DNA of 64,000 nucleotides, taken from Nymphaea colorata. Its lineage: Eukaryota > Streptophyta > Magnoliopsida > Nymphaeales > Nymphaeaceae. Under the pieces are notes generated by a model that was not told where the DNA came from, ran no database searches, and saw only the letters and a program-made list of their open reading frames with translations. The stretch is taken from assembly GCF_008831285.2 (NCBI RefSeq), contig NC_045144.1, forward strand, positions 19,049,716 to 19,113,715. The letters are read 5' to 3'. The stretch's first letter is position 1, and the number at the start of each line of letters is the position of its first letter. A program made the translations under genes and the position numbers. Of the stretch, positions 12,802 through 30,480 are shown piece after piece.

Positions 12802-13986
12802 TTGAATTTCTCTTTTAGCACCAGAAAGTGATAGGCCTGTTGTTGTCTAGTAGCTTCTGTTTTTTCCCGTGGCATCTTAAATTGATGAAACTTCCAAATA
12901 GCATAGATCGTTTAAAATCTAGAATTGTCAAATATCTACATTGTTTCAGAAAGGCTGGATGCTAGTTAGTCACAACTTTAGATGGAATGATTCTCAAAAA
13001 TGAAGGCGAGCTGCTTCTTCATTTTTTCATGTTCATGATAGAGTGGCATGTGGTGTCTTGATTACATATGCTTGTTGCTTCAACCTGCTCCAGGGGAACT
13101 TGGTGGTGAAAGACAGTTAGGGTGGAAATTACATCTGTTTCTCTGAAGTAGGATGGTGTAATTTTTGTATTAGATTTCGCGGGATAGGTTGGATTAGTTT
13201 TTAAATAAGTCCTAATCAGTGGGACTTTTTTGTTCTTGGTTCCTTTTCTATTGACTGGGGCTTCTCATCAATTGCAGCCACCTAGGGTAGGGAGATGACA
13301 TTAGGTATTTGGGGGAGCGGCTTGGTTGCTGTTCTATGGCACTATAAACATCAACTCCAAAAAACGTTGGATCAAGAGTGGAACTGGTTGATGGCTTGCT
13401 CCTTTGTCAAAAAGCCGCCACTGAATAAGAGATTAATTGTCTTCATAAGGCCGCAACCTGTTTCAATTGTTTATGCTATCTAATCTTTGCTCACTGAAAT
13501 AAAATGGGTTTGGAACTTCGGAGCTTCCTGGCCGAGCACTTGTTGAAGGATCAAACTTTTAGTTACCCCAGCTTTTTGCAATTACGACTGAATAGACTTT
13601 GCTGCAATTAACATCAAGTGCCAATGTTGATGTTGGCATTGTGGACATCAGAACACATGCATGAAAGCGAAGTTGAATTTCTGAAAAAAGTGAAAATATA
13701 TATACAGTATACAGTAAAAGTATTTGACTATTCTGTTTGGTCTATGTACACTGCTGTGATAACATTTTGTACACTATCTCCACAACTGAATATACATATA
13801 TATACATGTATACAAGTGTATATATACACATATGTACTGTATTGCACCGTGTTGCAGTCTTTGCTTCGATGGTATATGGAGAGATCATGCCATGACCTTG
13901 ACTGCATTCTGTCGCCTCGATTCTTCTTGTCTTTTTTGTTTGTGTTTTCGTATATAGTTGAGCTGTTTTGAAGGCTGCGTAGGTCC
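12802..13986. other. Convergent intergenic region between SWI3A and the first ACR gene
   Basis: Presumably holds the 3' UTRs of the two convergent genes. ORFs at 13295-13483 and 13618-13971 show no family resemblance, and the latter includes a tatatacatgtatac-rich stretch. Nothing else recognised. Confidence 0.6.
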
Positions 13987-16900
13987 TCATGAGCATGATC
14001 TTATCAATCTAAAATTATGAAGTGACCGAGCCTTGAATAGGTTCCCAAAGAGAAATCCAGTGATTGTCTCTTGGGGTGGAGTGCTTGGAGGGAGAGCGGA
14101 TCCTTGCTTCACCTTCATAACCATTTTACCGAGTTGCTGACGTATTGATTCTATTGACTTACTATCAACAGGATTACCGGAGATGTCTTGGACGTAGAAA
14201 GTATCGACTGCTTGGCTGTCCTTGGTTGTGATCTCTGCTCTTGTGATGCATAAACTGTTTTCACGGAATATCCTTGTGACATCAGAGAGAAGGCCCACCC
14301 TGTCGTCTGTGCTCAGTTCTATTCTCAATCCCTGCACAGCCAGAATCAGATTCAGTCAGGGAAGTTGGTCGTTGATCCGAAGCTGAGCCAGTGGAGATAA
14401 TACATACCTCTGATGCTCTCCTCTCGATAGCTGCTTCCAGACACTGGATCACTCGTTGCCTCTCTGGCTCAGAGTTGATAGGGAAACCATCGACATGTCT
14501 GATATAGTATTCCTGAAAATCAAACACGAAGCATGATCAGGGGAACAGCCATGCTGAAATTCAGAATCCGGGTTGCTCCTACTGGTTAACTATACTGGTT
14601 GACACTTGACAAAAATGGGGCGAAAGGGTCAAAACCGACTGGGAATTCAGAACGCATAAGGGTTTCGGGTCTACTTTTGTTGTACTCAAGTATTACTAAT
14701 CTGTTATCACCAAAAACTGAACTGATGATTCCTTTGCTAATGGTTACATGGGGAGTCTTAGTGAACCATGTCTCTCTCTCTCTCTCTCCCTATCTGTGTG
14801 TGCATGTGTGTTTGTGTGCGTGGAGGCCTGAATTCTGGTGGGTATACCTGGTAAGCTTCCATCCTCGTTGTATCAACTTTTCCATGGAAGACTACATACT
14901 GCATATCAGTTAGAGTGCAGACCGTGTCGAAGAGCAGCTTTGGCCGGTCCTTGGACTGCATCATCACAACAGAGTAATCCTTTTCTGAGCAGTCCGTAAG
15001 AGTGACTTGAGGCCTGAGGCCCGTAGCATCTCCATCCCTCGCAGGGGCCGCTCTCTCGGTCCGTTCGTAGTCTCGGTCTTCGTACATCATTTGGTGCAGC
15101 CTCCTCTGCCTGTGCACAACCTCCAGGGAGACTCTGGTTTTAGCAGTGCTCAAGTCATTGTTGCCTTTCAGAACGCTGCAGAGAAGCTCCTTAATCGACG
15201 AGAGCCGCTTGGGGTCTTCAATGGCGGTGCCCGTCGTCGCGTCTGTCACACGGACTACTGCCGCCGCTCTGGCGTTATGCGTCCAGACTTCAGCTTCGAC
15301 CACATTACATTTCAAGTTTGTTAGCACAGCGCAGACTTCGGACAGTAAGCCAGGTCGGTCTGAGCCGATCAGTTCAATGGAAGTGTGCTTCTTGTCAGCC
15401 GTCACTCCAACTGATCTCATCAAGGGTTGAGAGAAGCTTGCATCAGGTCCAAGGGACTGCAAAATTTGTTCCAAAATTTTCAACAACCAAAAAGAGAAAA
15501 AAGAAAACACCAAACTTGCTAGTGGAACTCTAGATTCTCATTAACATGCATGGTTTTCTTAGCATTTTTGTGCAGAACCACCCTGCTGCAATTAAACAAA
15601 GATGTAGAGGCAGAAGGCAAATTCCACATAAACTCCCATAGTTTTACTTTATTCACCTGTTTTAGGTAAACCAACGGGCCAAAGGACCTTCTTTTCGGGC
15701 AGTATCTGGTGAGAATAGTTTATTGGCATCCACCATTCAGTGGGAATTCAAATACTAATTATTTGGGAGTGTAAAAGCTATCCTAGATTCTGGAATATCT
15801 TCCTTTAATATATTTATCCTTGAAATCGGCGAATTGCAGAGTTGAATTTTGTTAAAATAAGCAAAAGTGCTCTTCAATTCCCAAATGTTAAAGCCAAAAC
15901 AGCATGAAAAGGAGGACGGCAAGTACAACAATTATCTCAAGATTAGATGGATGGACAAGAAATAAGCAGCACGCGTACCAACCGTTAGAATTATTTTATC
16001 CTGTGAAAATTACTACTGCTATGAAGTAAAGCTGAAGAAAAGAAATTCAAGATCACGTGAACAACTCCGTTTATTTTATTTTGTTTAAAACTTCCTTTAC
16101 TTAGTCGGCTGGGTTTTGAAATTTGAAATATAGTGTTTCAAATCTCATTTTTCCCCACAACCAAGAAAACGGGGTTGAGAACAAAAAAAAAAAAGAAAAA
16201 AGGGCAGAAGTTTGAAGATAGAATAAGAACAGAACAGAGAGGCAGTCCTCACCTTTTGAATATAACCAATGATCTTTTCGTCCATCAGCTTTTTGCCGTC
16301 TTGGTCGGTTACATTAAATACTGATAAGTAAAGAATACAAAAAAAAAAGAAACACGAGAATTTTCAGAACAAAATCTGTAGAGAAATAGCCACGAATAGA
16401 TAAATTTCCTCTTCTACAGATCTGAAAAAATAACTCTGGAATTCGTTGAACACATACCATCCATGAACCATCCTCCATCGGAAGAGATATAAGCCTTTTT
16501 AATGATGAGGTTGAGATCTGCAAGAATCTGAACCACTTCCAGAAGAATTCCATGTTTATTAACACTGTCAACCTACACCGGAAAAGGCACAAAAGAAAGG
16601 CTTCCTCAGCACCCATGCAACATTCAAATTTCTTGAAAATATCAGTTTCAGGATAAATTTAGACAATTCATACCTGGATTACAGTTTCAGTTTCGCAAGA
16701 GTCATTATCAATAACAACCCTGCCAAAGTGTAAAGAAAGAAGACAAAACCAGTCTGATCAGAAAGAAAATTCTCAGAAAAAGATCAACTAATCAAAGCCC
16801 AACTAGCCCGAAAAGCAAGTTAAAAGACACCCAATCAAGAAGAGAGAGAAAAGCAATACTGAATTAAAAATATGAACAGGTTCGAGAACACAAACCAACA

Positions 16901-17318
16901 AAAAGAAAAACTTGAAAAATCAGAGGAGATGAAAAGGATGATTTAATTAAAAATAATGAAAAGCACCAAGCAGGTAAGAAAAGAAAAACCAACCAAAAGA
17001 ACTTGAAAATCAGAAGAAACGAAAAGAGAAAATGATGGAAAGAAGCGGCAACCACATAAACTACAAGGTAGATCAAACTGAACAAAATTAAGGACTCCCC
17101 AAGAAGCGATATGCAGTGAAAATCACAGAACAAAAAAGGAGAACAATATGGAGCGAGAAAATTCACCACATGAAATCTGGTCTCGAAGAAGAAGAAGAAG
17201 AAGGGGCGAGACAGGCTCACACACAGAGAGAGAGAGAGTGAGAAGATAGGTCGCAAGCATACCTTGGCGGGTTCATCCTTCTGATGAGTCTCTCATATGC
17301 ATCGTCCATGTCCAGCAT
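13987..17318 (-). CDS. ACT-domain repeat protein, ACR4/ACR6-like (first paralogue)
   Basis: Seven minus-strand exons: 17318-17263, 16719-16674, 16572-16458, 16320-16253, 15456-14848, 14512-14408 and 14331-13987. They give 447 residues, the usual length for plant ACR proteins. The N-terminal signature RRMNPPRVVIDND is followed by four ACT domains at about 35-95, 119-190, 253-305 and 334-405. Each holds the typical motif: [50 protein letters not shown]. The C-terminus ends LIRSCS, as in this subfamily. ACT domains usually bind amino acids; ACR proteins are thought to be amino-acid or nitrogen-status sensors, but their ligands are poorly defined. An alternative start is the Met at residue 4 (17309), which matches the family MDD start better. 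Intron 4 (15457-16252) has a segment repeated near 20.1-20.4 kb. A (GA)n tract at 17451-17476 probably lies in the 5' UTR. Confidence 0.93.
15540..15860 (-). repeat. Intron-4 segment with an inverted copy at 20.1-20.4 kb
   Basis: Read on the minus strand, this intronic stretch aligns with 20100-20430 on the plus strand. Shared words include ccaaataattagtat, tgccaataaa, gtttacctaaaaca (gtgtacctaaaaca in the other copy), ttctgcctc, catctttgtttaatt and ggtggttctgc. The match stops short of the exon boundary at 15456. Confidence 0.75.
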
Positions 17319-18514
17319 CGGAAAGTAGAAGGGAAAAGCCAGAGAAAATACAAACTGGGTAGAATTTCCCACACTTTTTCCAGAAACCCAGAAGTGGAAA
17401 TTTAAAATTTAGATAAAATAATCAGAAAAAAAAACTTTCCTCAATCCTCGGGAGAGAGAGAGAGAGAGAGAGAGAGTATTCCTCTCACCCCTCACTTCAG
17501 ACTCAGAACAGTCTACCACATGCCTCCATGGTTGCTTTTAAGAACGGAGACTGGATTTTGTACCGGCATTCCGGTCGGCCTGCCCGAAATAACGTGTCAC
17601 CAGGCCATTGGCCAGGCGTCCACCGCGGGCAGCTTCCTGGTTCCCCGGGCCCGCCCAGACTAAAGCGTGTCAATGGCGATGACTTGAATTTCTTTTCTCT
17701 TCTTCCCTTCCCTTTTTCCTCTTCCTGTTTGAAATTTATTATCATTCATTTTCCCATGCTTATTCTCTCTCTCCCTCTCTCTCTCTCTCTTAAGAGCCGT
17801 ACTCAAGCCACGTCACCAGCAGGGACCCACCTGGCCGGAGCTGCGCACCATCCCGCCGGCCGGAACCACCGGCTCTCCAAATTAAATCCGGTAAAACAAT
17901 ATGCTGATTTAATTTGAATACTCTATGGAGTTTCATAACTAAATTGACTGGGATCTGATAAAAGATTTGATACGCTTAGATATAAATGTCAGATGACAAA
18001 TTCAAGTTTGAAATATATGGCATGAATCCAAATATAAATCTAATTATGTCAAATCCATTAAAAGCTAGACTCAAACTATCTCATACGTGATCTAACAGAT
18101 AATCTGGATCCAAGTCCAAGATCCATAAAAGTTTCTAATCCAAACCAATATAGATGAGTTAAGATTTGGGTGTCATGGCCTTAAAATTTTTACATAATTT
18201 TTTTTATCGATTGTCCTCCATGTTGCAAGTTATGTGACAAGTTACTAAATTTGAGTATAAAAATCGTTTGCAAAATTGGCCAATAAATTAGGCTTACGAC
18301 AAGAAACCCTTCACTTTTCTTCCTTTATTCTTGGCATCTGCTTCTCTCATTCCAACCCTTCTCCCCTTTCTCCCCTTTTCTCAAGCTTCCTTTCTTGTTT
18401 GACTCGTATACGACCAGCAAAAGAGACATCAACATGCCTTGGAGAAGAAGGCAAACCCTAGTGACCGCGACTCTTATCTCCATGCACCTGCCCGACTCGG
18501 GTCTCAGTCCTGAC
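17319..18514. other. Upstream region of the first ACR gene, then gene-free DNA
   Basis: The proximal part contains the (GA)n tract 17451-17476, probably transcribed leader. Part of 17500-17880 is GC-rich (ccggtcggcctgcccg, ggccggagctgcg) without a recognised gene; a 129-residue ORF there is low-complexity and resembles no family. 17918-18150 has nested gatctgat/aaatcca words typical of non-autonomous DNA transposon relics. Confidence 0.5.
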
Positions 18515-18705
18515 TTTGCATCGTTCGATCCAACATGATAGACAAGTAAGAAAAAAATAAAGAGAAAAAGATTATGAACATTTTTGTCATCTAATATTAA
18601 TTTACATATTTTTCACTTTATTTTTTTCTCAGTCATCCATTTGCTTTAGATGGAATGTCATGGTTAGATAGTTGGGTAACTCTAGATAAACAAAATCATC
18701 GTTTA
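18515..18705. mobile_element. MITE-like element, copy B
   Basis: Shares the interior words ataaagagaaaaag, tgaacatttttgtcatcta, ctcagtcatccatttgc and tggttagat with copies at 4.1, 36.8 and 48.4 kb. Followed by a (CT)n tract and a short (TA)n tract (18706-18757). The left terminus is not clear. Confidence 0.5.
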
Positions 18706-19689
18706 CTCTCTCTCTCTCTCTTCCCTCTCTCTCTCTCACACACACATATATATATTGAAGTGATGACTAAGTTATCACTTGAATATATTCTTTTTGCATC
18801 CTTGTTGTAGGGTAGTGTGCTCCACCTTCATAAGGCATAAAAGAATAATGTCTTTGAGAATCGACCTGGTGATGTATTGCTTATTGTGCCACCAGCTTTG
18901 ACTAGTTAAGCTACAACCCAAGGCCAATATACATATATAGTTGGAGATATGCACTGAATTCCTAAGCTAAAAATGTTTTAGCTCTTCTTTTTCTTTCATT
19001 TTAGTTGGTACTTTATCTATAGTTAGAGACGATGGTGCAAGTAAGCCCTTACTTGGTGAAGACTTCATGTGAAAAGGCGAAGGAGTGTGAAGCACGCTTT
19101 TGAGAGTCTGGGTAAAAAATGTAAATTTCATCAACATAAAAGGTGACTATTAGGTTAGTATAGAAGATCAAATCAAGTAGTTTTCATAAAAGTTGGCAAT
19201 TTGTTAACTTGTCAAACAAGTAAGATGTGTAATTAATGTGGTCTAGAAAATTTGGAGCACAGTGGAGCAGGTAAATGTTAGTTTTGCGCTCAAATGTAAA
19301 CAAGAAACTACTTAATGCACTATATGTGAAACTATCTCATTGGTTACACCAAGCATATAATATTGTGTATAATTTAATCAACTATTGTAAACAATTGGTG
19401 TATATCCAATGGCCAATGGCTTTAATAAATAAATTTTCAGAAAAATTTTCACATTGCTCTACTATTATTTTAAAAAAAATATTTGTAGGGTTTAGATCAT
19501 AAGTTTTAAAGATTTGAAGGATTTTATAAGTGTTCTGTTCAAAAAAAGTTTACAACAGATACACCTATAAAACTCATATAAAAAATTGGGTTCTTCCACT
19601 GCACTGCACTGTAATAGGTTTTGAAGCAACTTCTGTAAACCCTAGGTGTGATGGGCAAGGAAGGAGGCAGTAGCCTCTCTTCAAGAGGC

Positions 19690-19960
19690 AGTGGAATTAA
19701 GCCAGGGCATGCAGCTGGCCCGACACCTGAAACTCAGGCCTGGGCCTGACCCGACACTTAAAACCCTAGCTCGAGCTCAACTCGATTAAATTAAAAAATA
19801 TATATTTTTTTAATTTATACTAATAAAATATTGTAACTATATTATAAATCAATAAAATATGTATTAAAAAAATCTTATCAAGCTAAACCAGACTTAGTAG
19901 GGCCCACTCGAGTCAACTCGATGCCTTTTTTCACGTTCAAGTTGGGACGAGTACCGGGTA
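19690..19960. repeat. Dispersed repeat with ggcccgacac words and AT-rich core
   Basis: GC-rich words (ctggcccgacacctg, gggcctgacccgacac) flank an AT-rich core (19795-19870), followed by tcaactcgatg and cgggtacccatcgag. Similar layouts occur at 6970-7160, 45600-45930 and 63216-63480. Probably one non-autonomous family nested in the inverted-repeat element. Confidence 0.5.
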
Positions 19961-20099
19961 CCCATCGAGTATATGAGGTTTTAATGTGTAAATATAGTAA
20001 TTTCTACGGAATGGTATGGGCAATCGCCCGCATCAGCCCACACTTGTCTCCGCCACTGCTCTCCCTTATGGGCAGTGCGCCTTTATTAGCTAAATGAAT

Positions 20100-20430
20100 G
20101 AGAAACAAACACAAAAGAATGATTTGCTTTATTTTAATAACATTCCAACATGCTGGTTTCAACAGCTGATATAAAAAAGAAGGGAATTCCAGCATCTGGG
20201 ATTGCTTTCACACCCCAAATAATTAGTATATGAAGTCAACTGAATAGAGATTGCCAATAAATTATTCTAGTTTGATACTACCTAAAAGGAAGTTTGGCCT
20301 GCTGGTGTACCTAAAACAAGGGAATAAACTATGTCAATATTAGTGTAATTTACTTTCTGCCTCCGCATCTTTGTTTAATTTCAACAAGGTGGTTCTGCTA
20401 AAAAAATGTTCAGAAAACCATGAAGGTCAA
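20100..20430 (+). repeat. Copy of the ACR intron-4 segment inside the inverted-repeat spacer
   Basis: Aligns with the reverse complement of 15540-15860 over about 300 bp with moderate divergence. Shared words include ttgctttattttaa, ccaaataattagtat, tgccaataaa, acctaaaaca, catctttgtttaatt, aaggtggttctgc and gaaaaccatg. No exon sequence is included. Confidence 0.75.
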
Positions 20431-21225
20431 TGGCAAATCATTAATATTTACATTTCTTTTATTTTGTTCAAGGAGTGAGACCATATGTCTAAAGTTTGAA
20501 ACTTGATTTCAACTTTTTTGTGCCCCTTTCCTTTTCAGTATATTTGGTCCTTAACTGTTGTGTTGTTTTGTAATTCTTTCATTCATTTGTCAAGTTTGAT
20601 CTCCCAAGAAAAAATAAAAATCTTACATTTTCCCCTTGATGTACACCAATACTTATAACATTGGACTAATATATATGAGGGTGTAACCAATGAGGTAGTT
20701 TCACATCTAGTGCATTATGTAGTTTCTTTTTTACATTTTAGCACCAAACTAACAGTCAACTGCCTGGCTATGCTCCAAATTCTCATATCATATTAATTAT
20801 CGCGAGCAGGTTGTTTGTTATAATTTTTTGCGGCTACTAAAAGGGCTCGACTACCTGACGACGCGCATGCAGCCGCGTGTCGTCCGGTAATTGAACTTTT
20901 TCAATTGCGTGTCATCAGGTAATTGAGCTCTTTCGAGATTCGCAGGTGAAAGGACATAACACGCAATGTGACCTCTTAATTATGTGTGTTTGACATGCTA
21001 AGACACATCTTACTTTGTGTCACAAGAGAAAAAGACATAATTTCTCCACTGCTTGATTTGATCTTTTCTACAAACCTAAGAGTCACCTTTTATTTTAATG
21101 AAATTTACATTTTTGACCCTGCCACTCAAAAGGGGACCTAACATTCCTCTCATTTTGACATGAAGTCTTCACCAAGCAAGGGCATCCATATAAAGTATCA
21201 ATTAAATTCAAAAAAAAAAAGAGAA

Positions 21226-27661
<6,436 letters not shown>

Positions 27662-27853
27662 AGGTTTTTTTATTTTTTTTAATTAATTTTATTTGGGGCG
27701 GACCTCTTTAAGTTGAGAGACTTCGTCGTTCACCTTGGTGTAGAGTTTCCAAGTCCAAGCCCATGTTCTCATGGTCTGAGCGTACACACAAGAGATCGTT
27801 GCCTCATTTGAACCAGCGACTGGCCGCCTACCAACTGTTTGCTCAACCAGGAC
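27662..27853 (-). mobile_element. SINE-like retroposon
   Basis: Read on the minus strand, about 55 bp of tRNA-like head (ggttgagcaaacagttggta, then a B-box-like ctggttcaaatga) is followed by a body of about 100 bp. It ends in an A-rich tail: aattaaaaaaaat, then aaaaaaacc on the minus strand (27661-27695). Size, order and tail fit a plant SINE. The internal A box is weak and no flanking direct repeat was established. Confidence 0.42.
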
Positions 27854-29439
27854 AAAACTTTAAGTTAAAGTCTTTTTTGATGAAATGGGAGTCACAAACA
27901 TGAATTGAATCTTCAAGCCATGCTTGAAGGGACTAAAACAATATATTTCTTCAAACAAAGGTCTTTGTAATTAAGAACACGTTTGAGTTGGAGGAGCGAG
28001 GTCAAAAGTTCAACACTTGGGCTGTGTCCTACTCGGGATCTGCCCAACCCTAACTTGTTGTAAAACTTGCTCTTATTTTTTCTGAAATTCATGAAAATTA
28101 GTCTAAGTAGTGTTGCATTCCAAGCAACAAATTCTCAAGATCTGCCAATATTTTTGTGGACATTTCTGGAATGGATAATGATGTTGAATTTTAGGGATAC
28201 CAAATTGTGAATAATTTGAAGGAAGGACCCCTCCTATCATTTTTTGGTGGGCCATCATGATAATGAAAACTTGGTCCAAAATGTGGATGGTTGCTTTCAC
28301 TCAGATCCCAAATCTCCACATTGAATGGTAAGCTTGGACTTTTTCTTGTTGACAGTTCCATGTCTAAGCTTAGAGCTCAAGAAAGTGAATATATATATAT
28401 ATATATGTGTGTGTGTGTATTTGACAATCTAGCTTGATTATGTCACTTGGAGGCACCTATTTCTTTAGTGACATAAATAAAATAAAATGTCAGTAAAGAT
28501 AGGGCCTTTGGCTTCCTAAATACTAGTGTTATTAAGTGATTGCTTTTCCTTGGCTTGTGCTTTAAAGGTTAACAATTAAGAGTTGAGTTCGGTGTCTACA
28601 ATTGTAAAGAATCTTCAAGGACTTACACAAGAGGTTTTTATTAATAGCCTTTTTTAAGTTGTAACTGAAACTATTATGAGAGGAGTTGGAATCCACCAAC
28701 TGGATTTTTACATTGTCAATGAAAGTATCAGTGACAAACTCTTCATTGATATTTGTAATTGCATCAATAGAAACGTCTGTAAGTGTTTTACTGACGATTT
28801 AGTGATTTTTAGTGACGCTCATGTAAAAACTTCTTTTTGCAATGATAAGTTTTTTTACTTTTTTCGATTTCTTCTTTTATCCCTATAAAAAGTTTGTTTT
28901 TCTAAAGGCATTTTTGTCGTTAACCACGCTGACACGCGAAATTTCGTCCTAACACGGCGTACATAACCAGCTTTCGATTGGTGCTCCCAAGGGCCACCGC
29001 CGTTGATGATCTCCCCTGGCACCCTTTTGCCGGCCTAGTGCTTAATGTTCGGACATGCGATGTACATAGACATGGAAATTGGGAAGCATGGAGAGCCCTA
29101 GTCGTTTTACGAATTTTATCAATTGACTCGCAGATCGCCACGTTAACAATAACCTTATGAGAACGCAAATGTGACTTCTATGGCTCCTTCAAGATTGGAA
29201 AATGACTTTATTTAGGTTTTGTTAAGCGGAAGCCACAAGAAGGGGCAACACCGCCTTCTTGGTGGATCCGTAGTGTACCTATCAATTAGAGTATCACAGT
29301 ATCATCATTTGTAGTAAAGAATAGTGCCCCGAAGAATCAAATTGATCATCAGACTTTCTCCTCCTTGGGGCCAAGAAGTTTTCAAACTTGAATTTATCCA
29401 TTTGAAAAAAGCTTAATGTTAAAGTAGTGTATAATGTAT

Positions 29440-29760
29440 ATTGACCAAGTAACACGGACACCGCTAAAAGGCTGTTGTACACTTGTCGACCAGCTGACAC
29501 GGATGTCGGATACGATAGTTTTTGAGTTTTGCATACTTTTTGAGGAATTTTGCAGGTTTTCTGTGGAATTTTGTAGATTCTTTCTAGAATTTTGAAATTT
29601 TGCATATCTTTTGTGGTCTTTTCTATCATTTTTGTGGAGTTTTACTTTTATCTTATAGAATTTTATACACACACATATGCAGATTTTGCCTTATCCTATC
29701 GCGTGTTTGTACCATTATCTCTGCACCCGTACCAGTATTCATGTGACTTGGACAACGACT
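29440..29760. repeat. Small inverted-end repeat with tandem gaattttg words
   Basis: The left end reads ccaagtaacacggacacc. The reverse complement of the right end reads ccaagtcacatgaatact, which is similar, suggesting degenerate terminal inverted repeats. Inside, ggaattttgcag, ggaattttgtag and gaattttgaaattttgc form imperfect tandem repeats of about 22 bp (29540-29600). No convincing target duplication. Confidence 0.35.
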
Positions 29761-30299
29761 TCGCGGCAAAACTCAATTTGATAATTTAATCACCAAGAAA
29801 CTCATGCTTCCCAAATCATATATGAAAAAACCTAATATTGAGACAATTTTTGTTTAACAAAAAAAAAAAACTATTTTGTGGCAAAAACCAGTTCTTAAAA
29901 CTTGGTTTATATGTTTGAATGACAAGACAAAACAGTCTTAACACAGGCAGGCTTCTTAACCATGGAGGAGCAGCACACAGACACTTAACAGCATTGGCCT
30001 GAGCCCATTGGCACCCCATAGAGACGAACATGGCCTACAATTGAAAATGAAATAGTTTGGTAGGGCAGCTGCCCACACATGTCCACATCATAACCTAACT
30101 TCTCATCTAATCACTCAAAACTAAGTTGTGAGTTGTACCAAAAAATTGGTTTCCAATGAGTTCTGCTTTCCACCCTTACTCGGCCTTAGTGTATGACACA
30201 TGTATGGCTGTATTTTGGTATGCTTGAAAGCGAAAAGTGGAAGTATAGAAAGTCTACCATCCGTCCTTGTAACTATATGATGCCGACAGGATAATATTA

Positions 30300-30480
30300 T
30301 CATATGAGGGGGGCCGAATTAAAGTTTCTAAATTTTGACAGGACCGAATTATCATTTTTCAAAATTTTTATATACAACAAGTGAAATTTTCTAAAATTAA
30401 CATGTAATTTTTTTTTTTTTTGAGGTAAGGCTAGGACCATGCAGGCTCCACCCCTGCGCATACAAACATAATTAAATTAG
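30300..30480 (-). repeat. Dispersed retroelement-like relic (copy 3, inverted)
   Basis: Reverse-oriented match to the relics at 6.6 and 22.3 kb (ccgaattaaagtttctaaat, cgaattatcatttttcaaaa). It is followed by a poly(T) run and ggctccacccctgcgc, a typical retroelement-margin phrase. Confidence 0.45.

Larger units (their letters stand above)
18980..21225. mobile_element. Large imperfect inverted-repeat element (foldback or MULE-like)
   Basis: The left arm (about 18980-19430) read on the minus strand matches the right arm (about 20620-21225). Paired words include gtgtaaccaatgag, tagtttcacat, agtgcatta, tgctccaaatt, cttgatttgatctt, agtcacctttta, atgaaatttacattttt and catgaagtcttcaccaag. The arms are roughly 0.45-0.6 kb with a spacer of about 1.2 kb. 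The right arm has some 170-190 bp more (about 20810-20995), a GC-richer piece with its own direct repeat (cgtgtcRtcMggtaattga). No transposase ORF was seen. Long terminal inverted repeats with a non-coding spacer suggest a foldback or Mutator-like non-autonomous element. Exact ends and target duplication were not resolved. Confidence 0.65.

Noticed and set aside
16864-17256. 130-residue ORF rich in F, L and S
   Set aside because: It lies in intron 1 of the first ACR gene and reads AG-rich intron sequence in reverse.
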